NCBI RefSeq assembly: GCF_003597395.2
Contig: NC_133773.1
Span: 122,740,711 to 122,804,710, forward strand
Origin: Chelonoidis abingdonii
Taxonomy: Eukaryota; Chordata; Testudines; Testudinidae
Direction of reading: 5' to 3'
DNA: 64,000 nucleotides
A program made the position numbers and the translations under genes. Under the pieces are notes generated by a model that was given only the letters and a program-made list of their open reading frames with translations, did not search any database and had not been told where the DNA came from. Of this stretch, positions 22,640 to 35,379 are shown in pieces (position 1 is the stretch's first letter; each line of letters opens with the position of its first letter).

Positions 22640-25600
22640 CATCAGCTTTACAATAGGTTTTTGAGAAGCTAAAGGAATAACACTGCAGTTTAAAAAAAAG
22701 TTGCAAGTATCTGGAAGACTGGTAATAACTTGTGCCTCTTTAGAAACCATTTAGATGAGTCAAGCCAGGTAAATTTTGATTTTCTTCTAATTGATTTAGG
22801 TATTAATACCACGCTCTTCTCCATAGTGTCAGAGTATTTCTAGTGAGTTGCTGAGATATTATGCATTAATTATGTTAACAATTACAAAGAAACAGTGATA
22901 TAAACACTTCTTGTTTTGACAGGGTAATTTTTATTAATAATGCACATAAATCTGTCACACCTAGTAGGCGCCAGTCCTTTTTCACACTCTAAGACTTCCT
23001 GGAGAATAAACTAGAAAGACAGAAATTAAATGAAGCTAAAGACACACACTTGCAGGTGGGTCGATTTTGGATTTTTTTAACATGATTTTCCATGAATGTG
23101 TCTCTAAAAATTAAATACAGTGAGAAATACAGTAGAAAGAATATATTTACAATTATAATGGGCACTGCCAACATATCCAATAACAAAAATAAAACAAAAG
23201 CTTTTTTCATGTTTCTTGCATGCTTTTTTCCCCACAGAGATTTTTAAATATGATTTTTTTTAAAAAATACAATAAGGAAATAATTACATTCTTACTATGA
23301 GAACATTATCTTACAACATACAACCAGACCCAATTAATTTGAACGTGTCTAAAAATGAAAAACTGATACTAAATTAAGTATTCTGTTAGAAAAATCAAAA
23401 TACCAAAATCATCCTATAAAAAACACCTTTGGTCTCTCCAAAATTATGATCCAATATTTAAAAAAGCACCTGATACAGTAATAGGAGATTGTTTAGGAAG
23501 CACATGTGTAACATTTTCTCAAAAGACATAGAAATGTGATGATTTAAAATACAAGAGTTTTCTCTTTAAAATGTCAAACTGTCCTATTGCTGAGTTTGCC
23601 TGGTAATTTTGAAATTTCAAAACTATGAAAATACAAACTTTGTTGCTTTTTATTAAAATTTGTGCAGTAAGAGTAACATGCAAAAATGAGTATTTCACAG
23701 CACTGAATATGTTGTGGAAAGAGGCTATTTCTGGAGTTTGGTATATTCTATATTACAATACCTTGGCCATTATATAGAATAGTCTTAGCTAGTATGCTAA
23801 TTGCAAAATGTTAGCAATGTACTTGCACATGTAGTTACACAATATGTTCACAATATGTCATTTAGAACAGGCATTTAGGGGTCCCATTCTTAAAGGTGTA
23901 TGTGGTAGAATGGAAGAATCATTACATGGAGTTGTGCATCTTATAAGCAGCCTGCAGTTTCTGTTTGCTTATAGGAACTGGCACACTCATGTCAGGCATG
24001 AGATAAAAATTTAACCCCAAGTCACTCCTCACTAAGGGGAAAAAAGTTACAGAGCCAATCTGGGGGAAAAAAGACTCAAATTAGTTAGGCTATTGGCTGT
24101 TCAATGTTATTGATGTGGGACCACTTATTAATGACAACTGTTTCAGCATCACATGTTGACTAGAGGCCTAATTTGCATCATAAATATGTACAGATATAAA
24201 TTAAATATTTAGTGAACTATACAAATAAATAACTTTTGAAGTAAAAAGCCTAAATGAACTTACTTTTGCATCAAACTTTTTTTCCTGATGTTTCTGGGAT
24301 ACTCTATAGTACTGTAGTCCGTATCATGCAGCATAACTTGTGCCCTTCACACAGAAAATGTTAAGGTCAATCTAAAATACAATACAATAGCCAGCGTTGA
24401 ATAAAAGACAATGCTGACATGTATTTCCCCACTGTATTTGCGTTATTGTGGCCCCTAAAAAAGCCATACTCCTGGGAGGCAACAAGGTCTACTGCCATTT
24501 TGGGCCCTGATCCTGCACCACTGAGAGAGCCTTGTCATTGGCTTTAATGTGTAACTGAATCAGACCCTTAGTAGTGGGCCATTATGACCCACTCTTTCAA
24601 AAGTGCTCAGAGCCCACAACTGGGGCCAGATTTTTGGGGCTGCTGGGTGCTGAACATTTTAGCCGATACTTGTAAGTCTGCAGTTTGCATGTGTGTATAA
24701 CATCCGTGGATGTCCTTTTGCTCCTGGCTCAGAGTTTTATGTACCAGTGTACATTTACAAAGCGATGTAAATTATTACCAATCATAGAACTGCAGGACTG
24801 GGTTGCCAAGTGATCTATTCTTCCCTTGATGTCTGTATCTGCAATGTTACCAACTCTTGTGTGTTTATCAAGAGACTGGTGATATCTGGTGCTTTATTTA
24901 AAGCCCCAGAACCTGGAGACAAGTGATTATGTCAAAATCTCAATTTTAGTTTCAAGCCCTCCTGATTGTGGAGATAATCTTCAATACTTGACCTGAGTGC
25001 ATTTTAAAGACTCGAAAAACAGAAGACAAATAGAAATAACTTTTTTAAAAAACCAAAGTTTTGTGATTTGGAAGCCACTCATTAATTTGGGGGCTTGACT
25101 CATGAATTTCGGACAGTTGGGTTTGGCAATAAGGCATCTGATTTTTCAGCAGAGACATACATATAACAAAGGGAAAACAGACTTCTGAATTATTCACAGA
25201 CTAAATGGAGAACCCTGTTTCTTGGCAAAAAGAAAATGAGTCCTTTCTCACAAACGTCCTGTCACTTCTTATTTCATCATTGTGTATAAAGGAGATTGGA
25301 AATTCACACTTCCTCAAAAATATTATTCAAGATCTGAAAGGACTGCAGGAAGCAAATACAGTAGAGTTATAAAGCCTGACTTTAACAATGTTAAAACAAG
25401 CAAAACAAAACTGCATGAGCCTTTTAAAGTTGCTGTAATTTAAAAAATAATTTTAGCGGCTGTCAGTGGGATTCTTCTGGGAGGTGCAGAAATGAAGCAA
25501 CATATAAAAAGCACTTTGTGGCCTTCTTAAAATCATGCCCAAATAATTTTTAGACTACATGAGAGATGTTTGAAGATAACAGGTGCTTAGGAACAACAGC

Positions 25601-26309
25601 AACAATCAAAAGAACATATTAAAATGCATGGCAGCTTTTTAGGTCCTGATGACAAAAGCATCAGTCTAAAATGTATAAAAAAATGCTTCACAGATAAGTT
25701 GTCATTCCATGGTTGTCTATAACCATAGCAAAAAGAGTGATGGGGAAAAGTTCCTGACTTCCCAGCTCAAACAAGTCATGTCGTTCCCGTGGAAACATTT
25801 CTTCGATCTCCTGCCAAGTGACCAGGTAACAGCAGAATGAATCCTAATGAGCAAGCTTGTGAAAAGAAGTCCTCTCTCAGGTGGTGGAATTCTGAACGTC
25901 AAAATTAGCCTTAATAGTACAACATATCTAGATTTATATGATTTCGTCTGGGTCTCAAAGCGTGCACCAGTCTTGATTTCCATTCAGGACTTTTGATGCA
26001 ATGTTATTTACATTGTTGGTTTAACCTCTCTCAGCAATGTAAACTTTCAGTTGCAACTATATGCTCCTTTTTACTAAGATTTTTACAAATAAAGTTGGAA
26101 ATAAAGAGTTACAGGTAATAAAAAGGGGCACACAGTCACACAGTAATACAGTAGACAGAGTACAGTCAAATGAAGGCCAAGCTACTGTTAACTGAACATA
26201 ATTATAAAACCTTGTCATTTGACACCACTTTACAGATGAGTCTTTTGCAGCCTACATCTTGGTCCATACGAAACAAGGCCTTTAAGCAAAGTAAACAAAT
26301 TTGTAATGC

Positions 26310-26336
26310 TTATGTTCCATTTTTCAGCTCCCATTC
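26310..26336 (-). CDS. AFAP1: AFAP1 last coding exon, EWELKNGT-stop
   Basis: Reading the minus strand after a TTCTAG acceptor gives GAA TGG GAG CTG AAA AAT GGA ACA TAA, eight codons and a stop at 26,310-26,312. This matches the conserved AFAP1 C-terminus and follows RKAK in phase 0. The exon continues without a break into the 3'UTR. A decayed CR1 reverse-transcriptase fragment lies less than 100 bp upstream in the intron. The acceptor has a pyrimidine-rich tract in its last dozen bases. Confidence 0.93.
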   Translation of the reverse strand, partial: EWELKNGT

Positions 26337-26424
26337 CTAGAAGGGAAAAATAAAAAATGGGGAAATATTATAGAAATCTATGTGTCTATACATACATGTA
26401 CACTGTATGCCATTATATAAATCA

Positions 26425-26850
26425 GAGATGAAGATACTGAACAGAACCTGACCCAGAACTGGTCCCTGTGGGACCCCACCTTCAAGCTTGACTGTGAACC
26501 ACTGATAACTACTCTCTGGGAATGGTTTTCCAACCACTTATGCACCCACCTTATAGTAGGTCCATTTAGGTTCTATTTCCCTAGTTTGCTTATGAGACGG
26601 CCAGGTGAGACAGTAATAAAAGTGTTATTAAATTCAAGATATACCATATCTACTGCTTCCTCCCTATCCACAAGGCTTGTTACCCTGTCAAAGAAAGCTA
26701 TTAGGTTGGTTTGACACGATTTGTTCTTGATAAATCCATGCTGTTACTTATCCCTTATCAACTTCTAGTTGTTTGCAAACTGATTGTTTAATTATTTTAT
26801 TCTGTTTATCTTTCTGGATACGGAAGTTAAGTGCATGACCCAGATCTGCA
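26425..26850 (-). mobile_element. CR1/L3-type LINE, reverse-transcriptase fragment
   Basis: The minus strand encodes WFTVKLEGGVPQGPVLGQV, then LFSIFISDLYNGIQCT, the conserved GVPQGSVLGP block of LINE reverse transcriptases, preceded by DKVTSLVD-like sequence further right. It lies in the last AFAP1 intron, close to the final acceptor. Confidence 0.88.
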
Positions 26851-27005
26851 GGACTCCCTGAACAACTGCACACAAGGACACAGGACATGGGGCAGGGATG
26901 GGCTGAGGCCATGCAGCCATAGTCTTTCGTCTGAAGTATTATCTATGGAGCAATCAGAGGGGGGTGTGTGTGTGTGTTCTTCTTCCCCATTCTCATTGCA
27001 GAGAT

Positions 27006-27190
27006 AGAATAATAGAAATATAGGCTGGAAGGGACCTCAAAAGGTCATCTAATCCAGGCCCCTGTGCTGAAGCAGGCCCAAGTAAACCTATACCACACCC
27101 CCGACAGATGTTTGTCTAACAGGTTCTTAAAAACCTCCAACAATGGGGATTCCACAACCTCCCTTGATACTTAACTAAATTATCCTTAAG
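27006..27190 (-). mobile_element. CR1 LINE 3' end, antisense
   Basis: Reads AGAATAATAGAAATATAGGC, then GGAAGGGACCTCAAAAGGTC, then GTTTGTCTAACAGGTTCTTA, the CR1 3'UTR in antisense. A short GT run precedes it (about 26,963-26,976). Confidence 0.9.
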
Positions 27191-27419
27191 TTAGGAAGTT
27201 TTTTTTAACGCTAATTGGGCTTGATGCTGGATTCCTGAATTTGTCACTCATTCCATAATCTTTAAGAGTTCTTTCTCACTGACAACCAGTAAATATCTTG
27301 CTGTTGCTTGACAGCAATAATTTATCTTGTTAAGATAAAGAGGTGCATCATTCCAACTACATGATCCTTTTTGATGTTACAGTCATGGCAGAGCACTCAT
27401 GGTGACCCATATCTGATGT

Positions 27420-27561
27420 CCCTTAGGCAGGGCCAGCTCTAAGCACCAGAAAACCAAGCACGTGCTTGGGGCAGCACAATTTCAGGAGCTGCACTCCTGG
27501 AGGGTTTTTGGGTTTTTTTGCTTGGGGTGGCAAAAAACCTAGAGCCAGCCCTGCCCTTAAG
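27420..27561. mobile_element. Tiny hAT miniature (126 bp)
   Basis: The element is 27,428-27,553 with ends CAGGGCCAGCTCTAAGC and CTAGAGCCAGCCCTG. Flanks CCCTTAGG and CCCTTAAG match at 7 of 8 bases. It shares end sequence with the larger element at 33,385-33,705. Confidence 0.9.
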
Positions 27562-28734
27562 GATGCATAAACAGAACAGGCCCCAAGTCTGAACTGTTAG
27601 ATTTGAGTTGGTTTGTTAAGCATAAGCCTCTCCCCGACTCCGTTACTCTCTGGAACACCTTCTCGGGTTCCTATATTGTCAAAGATATTTCTATTAGGGG
27701 GACAGAGGTTTGAGAGTCCCTCTGCTAGATGGGTTGCTCTAATTCCTCCTGCTTTCCCTTTCAGAGTGCACTATTTGTGCCAGAGTAGTCTCTTGCCAGA
27801 CAGGCTCCAAAGTATGGGAGAGCTGCAGAGAGCAGCCACTCCAGCAATGTGTGCACAGCCCTGAAGTTACATTGTGCCATATAACACTCAAATGAGGGAA
27901 GTAACAGAGAAAAAGGTTCACAGCAGAGAGAGTTAGTGCACCAGGGGTTGGACACAGAATGGACAGAGCTGAGGAAAGCTGAGGAGGCAGACAAGGGGTA
28001 GAAAATAAAAAGATGAAGTGGATCAGGTAAGTATCCAAAATTTTCAGGGCTCGCAAACACAGCCAACATATTGTGAAATGTATCCATTGCTAAGGACTTC
28101 AGAGTTAGCACAAACATGAAACTTGCCTCACTTCCTACACACACTGAGGGAGGTTACATATGCTGAATGAATTCCACTCTCCGGATGCTCACATACAACT
28201 CCCACTGATTAGTCAAATCATTACGGGCCAAATGGGCCTCCAGGCTTACTCATAACTACACAAAGCCAAAACACTAAGTGCCAAATTCCACCCTCATATT
28301 TGTGCATTCAACTCCCTTTGAAATTAATGTGAGTTGCAGATGCATACCTGATGGTGGAATTTGGCTGTATCTAGTTGTGAATGAGCTCAGTATAGTTTGG
28401 ATTGTATTATCTAATTCAGCTAAATTTCACTGTTAATATTTGGAGCATGAGGTTTTATGAAAAGGTGGCAACAGCTGTTAAATCTGAATTCAGAATGTGG
28501 AATTATTTTCCATTGATAGGAAAGTAGCTTCATATTCTTTTAAATAGTCTAATCCTACACCCAAGATTTTTTCCAGAAGAGGCTCTGATTAACCAGCAGT
28601 GTTCTTTAAATCTTCCATTCACAACTAACAGAGCAGATTTTGCTGCATGGCACTATTCTGAGCAACTCTTGTAGGTTGTAAAATACATCGGTAAGTGAAT
28701 AAATAACTTGCCAATATATAGTCTCTCTCATCCC
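27562..28734. other. Intronic sequence, no feature recognised
   Basis: Last AFAP1 intron. The open frames here on the minus strand (for example 27,761-28,144) show no family resemblance or splice context. Confidence 0.4.
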
Positions 28735-28885
28735 AAGAACTTTACTTTTCAGAAATGGGGAAACTGAGGCACGGATAGGATTAGTGACTTGCCTTATGTC
28801 ACATGACAAGTTTGTGGCAGAGCAGGAAAGCCCAGATCGCCTGACTCTCAGTTGCATGTCCTAACTACTAGATGGTGTTCCCTCG
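28735..28885 (+). repeat. MIR SINE, sense
   Basis: Contains GGGGAAACTGAGGCACGGAT, GTGACTTGCCTTATGTCACA and GGCAGAGCAGGAAAGCCCAG, the MIR core and its flanks in the usual order. The similarity is high for such an old family. Confidence 0.88.
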
Positions 28886-29883
28886 CTAATGCTTTACTAA
28901 AATGCATTTGTTTGTAAATTCTGCTTTCAACACTGCAAACGTATATAATGGATGAAAAAATATATATCTTAGCATCAATGAAATGTTAAATGCTTCCTAA
29001 AATACAACAAATATGGTTGTTTTAGACAAAATAATGGAGTGCACTATAAAGAACAGATGTGTAGGATTATTGTTTATAACTGTAGTTAGCAATGAGCGGA
29101 CCAAAACAACACAAAGATCTCAGACCCATGCCAGCAGTAACACCCCTTTCTACATACTGGCTGAGTTGTTCAGCAACATACCTTAACTAGCCAATTCAGC
29201 CAGGTCCACAGAACTATCATGAAAATCCCATTTAACATAAAGCACAAGCAGCACGTCTATTAAAGACTATATTAATGGGGTAGGAATGCAAAGTTTCATC
29301 CAGGCACTAGTCAGAACAAATTAAATTCAACGGATTTCTACTTTAATTGTACAGCAAGAATGGTTGCTTGCACAGTACATTTTCAATTACTACAGCTTAG
29401 AACTATTTAGCTCATGCATCAGCTGGCAATGATTATATCTGATATTCTTTTGATTACTAAAGCATTGGGTTTAACAATGACACTAAATGCTTATTGACTA
29501 AACCCATTAGCGTAATGGTGAAGGGAGTAAAGGACCAGTCTGTATCACAGGTCATTTACAGGGAACTCCATAACAGAACAGAGAGAGACAGAGAGTCAAA
29601 TCTATCATCTTAATATAGTATTTCTGTTCTTCTGTCATCTGGTTCCCCAAATTTACCCCATCAGAATGAAATTAATCCCTGTTCAGAGGATCAGCATGAA
29701 ACCATGCACCACTCAGTGTGAATGTAGACCTTGGGCCAGCCCTCTATACTGGTGGGAAATTTCACCCGTAGAAATTCAAGCAGCAGGAACTAATCTTTCC
29801 CTCCCCATGAATAAAGGAGAGATGAGAAACATGTCATGAGAGGCAAGGGCAGAAGAAGAAAGTCAAACAATAGATCTTCTCAC

Positions 29884-30045
29884 CTTTGCTTTTCGAAGGA
29901 CATGACCTCGACACGGAGAACTACTTGATGAAGGAGGTTTCTTCAGTACTGCCACACCGTTCACTGGTATTGAACATTCAGTATCACTTGTATCACAACT
30001 GGAGATAGGAGAGTTTTCCAGAGTTCGATGCTTGAAAATTGGAGA
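29884..30045 (-). CDS. AFAP1: AFAP1 exon (serine-rich C-terminal segment)
   Basis: This 162-nt exon of 54 codons is phase 0 at both ends, with acceptor GTCAG and donor GTGAGA. It encodes [20 protein letters not shown], then [17 protein letters not shown] and [16 protein letters not shown]. It joins the preceding exon at SSPQ/SPIF, as in other vertebrates. Serine/threonine-proline pairs suggest phosphorylation. It is too short and lacks an in-frame ATG, so start-based open-frame scans miss it. Confidence 0.95.
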
Positions 30046-30469
30046 CTGACAGACAGAGCAGACAGAATGAAAATCTCAGACTGGGCAATGTTTCTTCCAA
30101 AATATTCTTAAAAATAAAAAAATCTTCAACTGGGTAAATTTTTTTCCAAATATTCATGTATATATTATTTATTTAAATTTAGAACCGCAGAAAACTAAAA
30201 GTTTCGTTTTAAAGTTATGAAAAGTACATTGACAGACAATCCTTTCCAAACATGAACTACACTCATTAGGACGGCAAACACCATTTCCTGAATAAGCAAA
30301 ACAAAAAAAAGTAAATAGTTATATACTCTATGATGGCTGCTTCAGTTCCCTTTAAATGACTGAACAACAGTGACTAGGTGGGCCAGAACAGTGAACCAAC
30401 AGAATAACTGACCATTGAACCAACACAAAAATTTTGTCCATATTGACCCTTGTGATATTAAAGGTTTAG

Positions 30470-30580
30470 AGAGGTTAAGCTCTTTGAGGGGGGGACTGGC
30501 TCTTATTATATGTTTGTATAGCTCCTAGCACAATGTGGATGCGGCCTCTAGGCACTTCCACAATATAAATGGTAACACAT
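30470..30580 (+). repeat. L2/MIR-type 3' tail
   Basis: Reads TTAAGCTCTTTGAGGGGGGG, then GTTTGTATAGCTCCTAGCAC, then CCTCTAGGCACTTCCACAAT, resembling the shared 3' tail of L2 and MIR elements. Located in the short intron between the actin-binding and serine-rich exons. Confidence 0.55.
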
Positions 30581-30835
30581 GTTCCCTATAATTCCATACA
30601 TATCAATTCAATGTCATTGTTGAAGAGGACACCAGCTGCAGGCAAGTAATGGAAATAATTCAAAACAGAGCTTGGCTGCTTTCTTTTCATGGATTTATCG
30701 ATCAGCTGCCTGATCCTGCAAGATGTTGAACACTCTCAGCTTCCATCCACTTTCCTGGATGTAGGAATCCCATTTCATAGGATTGAGCCCCACGTGGTTG
30801 GGAGCTTTTGTGAAATCATTCAGCTGTGGACGTAC

Positions 30836-31026
30836 CTGTGGGCTTGAGGTTCCTGATTTGGGCTCGATTGCCAATCCCAATGTGATGCCGCCAGCCAAGG
30901 CTTTCTTCAGGCTCTCTTTCACCTCAGTCAGTTCCAACTCCAGATTTACACGCTCTGTCTCCTTCAGCTTACATTCCTCTTCCAGCTTCCGTAACTTATC
31001 TTCAAGAATCACTTGAGTCTTCCTGC
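30836..31026 (-). CDS. AFAP1: AFAP1 exon (coiled coil end and actin-binding region)
   Basis: This 191-nt exon starts at GC AGG AAG after a TTTCAG acceptor and ends SGTSSPQ at a phase-0 CAG/GTACGT donor. It encodes [17 protein letters not shown], then [19 protein letters not shown] and [17 protein letters not shown], the region mapped to actin-filament binding in AFAP1. The frame stays open for 46 codons past the donor before a stop, so intron retention would give a different C-terminus. Confidence 0.96.
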
Positions 31027-31579
31027 CTGAAATCCAGAGACGGGTGCTATTCCAACAACAGGCTACAGTTGATGGACTCAGTGCTAAACAGGGTTCACTT
31101 ATTTACAAATAAGGAACAAATGCTTTAAAATGCTTGGCTACCCAAACAGCTACACACACCGTAAGGTTTCAGACTCATTCAAGTAAGATGTTTTGCACTT
31201 CAGACAATGCTCAGTGCTACATCTGGGGCATCATCCTGTTCAGTTTCTAGTCATATTAATTTTCAGTTAGTCTCTGTACCACAAAAATGTAAGTAGCCAG
31301 TGATTTTAAAAAAATGGCGAACTTTCCTACTTCTCTGTGAGTTGCTGATAATTGTGATGGCGTATTTTTGAGTTAAACGCACTAATAGCACAAATATATT
31401 TGCATAGCAATTATAGCCTAATTTTACATATTTTAACACAAAAACTGAACCTCATGTTACACCTGTAACAAGTAGTTTGGAATTTTGAAAAACACATTCC
31501 AGGCCCCAGAAAAGAATTCCATTTGGTTAGCTAGAATTCTTCAGAGTGCCAGGCTCTCACACAATAAAGCACCTCATAC

Positions 31580-31744
31580 CAGCATTAACTTCAATGGCAG
31601 CTCGCAGGTCTTTCCTTTCTTTTCGGAGCTGAGCCAACCTGTTCCTCAGAGCTTCTTTCCTCCTTAACAACTCCTCCTCTTTAGTTTGTAACCTCTTTGC
31701 ATCTGCCTCGACACGGTTCTTGCCATATTTGTACTGATCTGCAT
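31580..31744 (-). CDS. AFAP1: AFAP1 exon (leucine zipper / coiled coil, first half)
   Basis: This 165-nt exon completes an asparagine codon, then encodes [19 protein letters not shown], followed by [20 protein letters not shown] and [13 protein letters not shown]. Leucines at heptad-like spacing among charged residues form the self-association (leucine-zipper) segment that governs AFAP1 multimerisation. It ends with one base of the glycine codon at a GTATGA donor. It lies only 553 bp from the next exon, and the two together form the continuous coiled coil. Confidence 0.95.
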
Positions 31745-32233
31745 CTATACGGAAAGATTAAAGAGTAATGATGATTTTATTAACTCCTTCTCTGAATGGC
31801 TCAGAATATAGGAACATCACTAATTAGAATTTGAGATGGGACAAACAAAATATAAACATCCCTGAAACTTCTTGCTCTCAACTTTGTGATGTGGGCCCCT
31901 CGGATCTCTTTGGATAAAATAAGCAGTGAAACAACCCTTCAACTATCCATCAAATCCAACCCCGCCAAAATCTTTTGCAATGTTTGAGAAAGTTGGGTTA
32001 ACATTTTTTCTTTTCTGTCTTCACTGGCTTTTCCCACACTTCTTGATCCCTGCTGAGATCTGAAGCACAAATGCTGAAATGTGAGAAAGTCCTATTTTCA
32101 AGAACCTTCTGGAAGAAATGGAAAATACCAGATACCTTACAAGACACCTGTTCTAAGAATTCCTGCCTGAGAGTGCAAACAAAACAGGTTCTGATAAGTA
32201 TGCAAAACTTTTCCTCTGCCTATCCAGACTGAT

Positions 32234-32509
32234 GGCAGGTCTACACTACGGGGGAGTGAGTGAATGGGGGGGGGGGGGGATTGATCTAAGTTACACAACT
32301 TCAGCTACATTAATCTTCAGCTGAAGTCGACATACTTAGATCTACACTCTCCCATTGATTCCCCTTGTGCTTCTCGTTGAAGTGGAGTACTGGAGTTGAC
32401 ACTAGAGCGATTGGCTGTCAATTTATTGCATCTGTACTAGACACAATAAATCGACCCCTGCTGAATCAATCGCTGCCCGTTGACCCAGCCAGTAGTGTAG
32501 ACAAGCCCT
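32234..32509. mobile_element. DNA-transposon miniature with GTCTACACTA ends
   Basis: The left end GCAGGTCTACACTACGG and the right end GTAGTGTAGACAAGCC are inverted relatives. A G run (about 32,267-32,279) and internal GAAGTCGACATACTTAGATC are typical of this turtle MITE family. No target duplication is clear. Confidence 0.6.
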
Positions 32510-33376
32510 CAATCTCTGAAGAATGAAGTTGGAAAACCTTTGCTCCTCCTTCACTTCCATCCCAGGCAAAAGGCTGAGGTCCCCAGACATGTGCCTCTTC
32601 TCTCCCAGTAAGAATACACTCTGATGAAATGGCAGACATCCCACCCTCTTTTCTCTGCCTAGGAAACTTCTTGGCCCAGACTCTTCTAACATTTTTAAAT
32701 CAGGGATCTTCACACACCCCTTTCCCGCAGAAAAGGGGCTGAACCTCAGATTTTTTTCTATATTTCAAACCTATTGAACTCCACAACATGTCAAAGGGTT
32801 TTATAACCTTCCAAATCTAGAATTAAATGTTTAGATTATTAAATCCCAGACTATTATAGATTAATTTCTGTAACACACTATTACATTTTTATAAAATGTC
32901 ATTAGTTTCATCTGTATTATTATCATTATTAAACCTTTATATTATAGTAGTACCGCAACCAGGTTGGGCCCCTAGAACTTTTCCAGAAGACCTTTGCATG
33001 AGAAATGTAATAACAGAACATTCCAAGTAAAAATCTCGAGGTAAGAGAAGAGGGTGCTAGTACTTACTGAGGTTACTAAATGAAAAACAAGCCTGAAATT
33101 CAACAGTCTAAGTGCTAAGGCTGGTCACCTCATCCTAAGGCAAGAAAAATGTACTCTTGAAAGTTCTCCTGACTTCTCTTCTTCTTGATTAAAAATGCCA
33201 CATAAGGCTACTAGAATTATTTTTTAGGTTGCTGAGTTCAGGACAAAACAAAATTATTATTCACTTTGGTCACCATTATATGTCATCAAAGTTAGTAAAA
33301 ATGCAATATCCCAAAGAAAGTTGCAGGAGCAACGATATGAGCATGAATACTTCAGTATAATACAGACAGACAGAGG

Positions 33377-33713
33377 TGTTTAGTCAGGGCCGGCTCTAGC
33401 AATTTCGCCGCCCCAAGCACGGCGGCACGCCGCGGGGGGCACTCTGCCGCTCGCCAGTCCCGCGGCTCCGGCGGACCTCTCGCAGGCTTTTCTGTGGTCA
33501 GTTGGTCCCGCAGCTCTGGTGGAGCTGCCGCAGGCGTGTCTGCAGGAGGTCCACCGGAGCCGTGGGACCAGTGGACTGTCCGCAGTCACGCCTGCGGCAG
33601 CTCCACCGGAGCCGCCTGCCGCCCTCCCAGCAACTGGCAGAGCGCCCCCTGTGGCATGCTGCCCCAAGCACGCGCTTGGCGCGCTGTGGCCTGGAGCCGG
33701 CCCTGTGTTTAGT
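33377..33713. mobile_element. hAT GC-rich miniature (321 bp) with perfect duplication
   Basis: The element is 33,385-33,705. It begins CAGGGCCGGCTCTAGC and ends GGAGCCGGCCCTG. TGTTTAGT is repeated exactly on both sides. The interior is over 65 percent GC by eye and has GCCGCAGGCGTG / CACGCCTGCGGC inverted parts. The overlapping open frames here are products of its composition. Confidence 0.95.
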
Positions 33714-34540
33714 GTCACAAATTTTGGTTAAACAGCGTTTGTGTGCTCGAAGTGTATTTTAAAAAAGCCCTCTGAGCATTTTAAAATACTCAGGTGTCCT
33801 AATATGCATTCTCACCATTTCAAATGCTAAGAGGGGAACATAACAAAGACGGACAAATATACTCTTAAGAATAATGAAATGTTAAAAACTGACAGAGGCC
33901 AGAGAAGCTTATTATTCAATTTACACAATTCGGTTCAATTGTAGTCTTAGATTTGAGACCTGCAAAACCTGTTCAAATATTCCTGGAACTTTAGAATGTA
34001 TGATTGTATAATCAGTATCGCTGAAAAATTACATTTTATTACAGAAATTATGAGTAAGATAGGTTTTGAAAAGAGAGGCCTACTTCTTCAACATTTTTGC
34101 CACAATCTCAAAAATTCATACCAGCAGCCAATGAATTGTGTGTTTGAACCAGTTATTTTTTTGTTCCTGTTTTGGATTATTATAAAATCCTCAAGGGAGA
34201 GATCATATGCACTTATGCAGTTATACAGCTCCAAGCACACAGCTGATGTTTACCTAATGATTCCATATGTTAATCAAATGATAACCAGAAATCCGGGGAC
34301 TGATTCTGATTTCACACCAGTTTTACATGGACTTCAATGTAGTTAATACTCCTCATTAACTCTGATGTAAGTCAGTTCAGAATTAAGTAACCAGTCTGTC
34401 TTTCCAAAGTGATGGTTATTAAAAGAATCTACCCACTAGCACCACCTGTCTGGTCTTTACCTTGCTTGCTAGTGGGAAAGACATGCCATGTTTCCTAATG
34501 CCCAAAGTCACAAAGGAAGATTGTTAAGAGATGCACTTAC

Positions 34541-34655
34541 TCGATGCTGTGCGTTTCACACTTGATGCTGATTCAGATTTCTTCTGTTGGTTGTTTAAAA
34601 TTCTTCCTTTTCCCAAGATCCCATTTGCAGTTGCAGAGCTTTTTTTGCCCTTAAA
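34541..34655 (-). CDS. AFAP1: AFAP1 exon (basic linker before coiled coil)
   Basis: This 115-nt exon starts in phase 0 after an AACAG acceptor and ends with one base of a split asparagine codon at GTAAGTGC, a strong donor. It encodes [19 protein letters not shown], then [18 protein letters not shown]. This linker is poorly conserved relative to its neighbours and rich in lysine and serine, as in other vertebrate AFAP1 proteins. Intron sequence on either side shows no other open frame of note. Confidence 0.92.
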
Positions 34656-35379
34656 CTGTTTGAAAACAAAATATTTATGCAATGGTAATGATTGTTGTAT
34701 GGCTGGTGCCACAGTAACACTTTCACCAAGAACAAAGCTTGAAAGAGTTGTTTAAAACTGCCTGCCTTCCATGAGGCTGTTTATATGCTTAATTGATTCT
34801 GTTGGAAACAGTGCATCCTCTAGAGACTGTATCATGGAGAATTGCCTATTCAGTAAGATCAGAGGCTGGCAATCACTGGGAATTGTGAGATTCTCCCTTT
34901 CTTCCTCTTCCATCTGTGATGGCATCATTGTTGCTAAAATTTGTTCAATTTTTTTTTTTAATCAAAACTGGCACATTTTAAGGATGATGCTTTAATGGAG
35001 CTAACTGGTACTTTGTAACAATTTTCTATTGCAAAGCCCTTTAAAAATATAGTACGGATGCACATTACTTTCATACCCATGACAAGAAGCTGCAGAACCT
35101 TCAGCCTTCCCCACTCACAGTGAGGTTCAATTTTAAACTGTTGCTTATGTATTACAGGTTCTTATTAGGTCCATTGCCTAGGAATTGCATTGCTATATTA
35201 CATGGATGCCATTTCCAAATTAAATAATTAAAACCACACAACTTCATCCATAAGGAGTTAATCAACTGATTCTCTCCTAGGATACCTCCAACAAAGCAAA
35301 CTCATTGAAAAAGGCAAATTAAGGTGGCTTTTGAACCACACTCTTACAGTGGCTAGACACAAGCTCTAGCTAACTACTA

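Larger units (their letters stand above)
21150..26309 (-). other. AFAP1: AFAP1 3' untranslated region (end estimated)
   Basis: About 5.1 kb of AT-rich, mostly non-repetitive minus-strand sequence follows the stop codon. No open frame of interest is present. Many AATAAA hexamers exist on this strand (for example near 24,893, 23,648 and 22,922). The one at 21,172-21,177 has a plausible GT-rich downstream element and is my preferred end. A 330-bp hAT miniature sits inside it (22,302-22,631). The true end could be further left, at about 19.7 kb. Confidence 0.6.

Noticed and set aside
33380..33731. Several overlapping open frames up to 112 codons
   Set aside because: They fall entirely within a GC-rich hAT miniature with its own target duplication.
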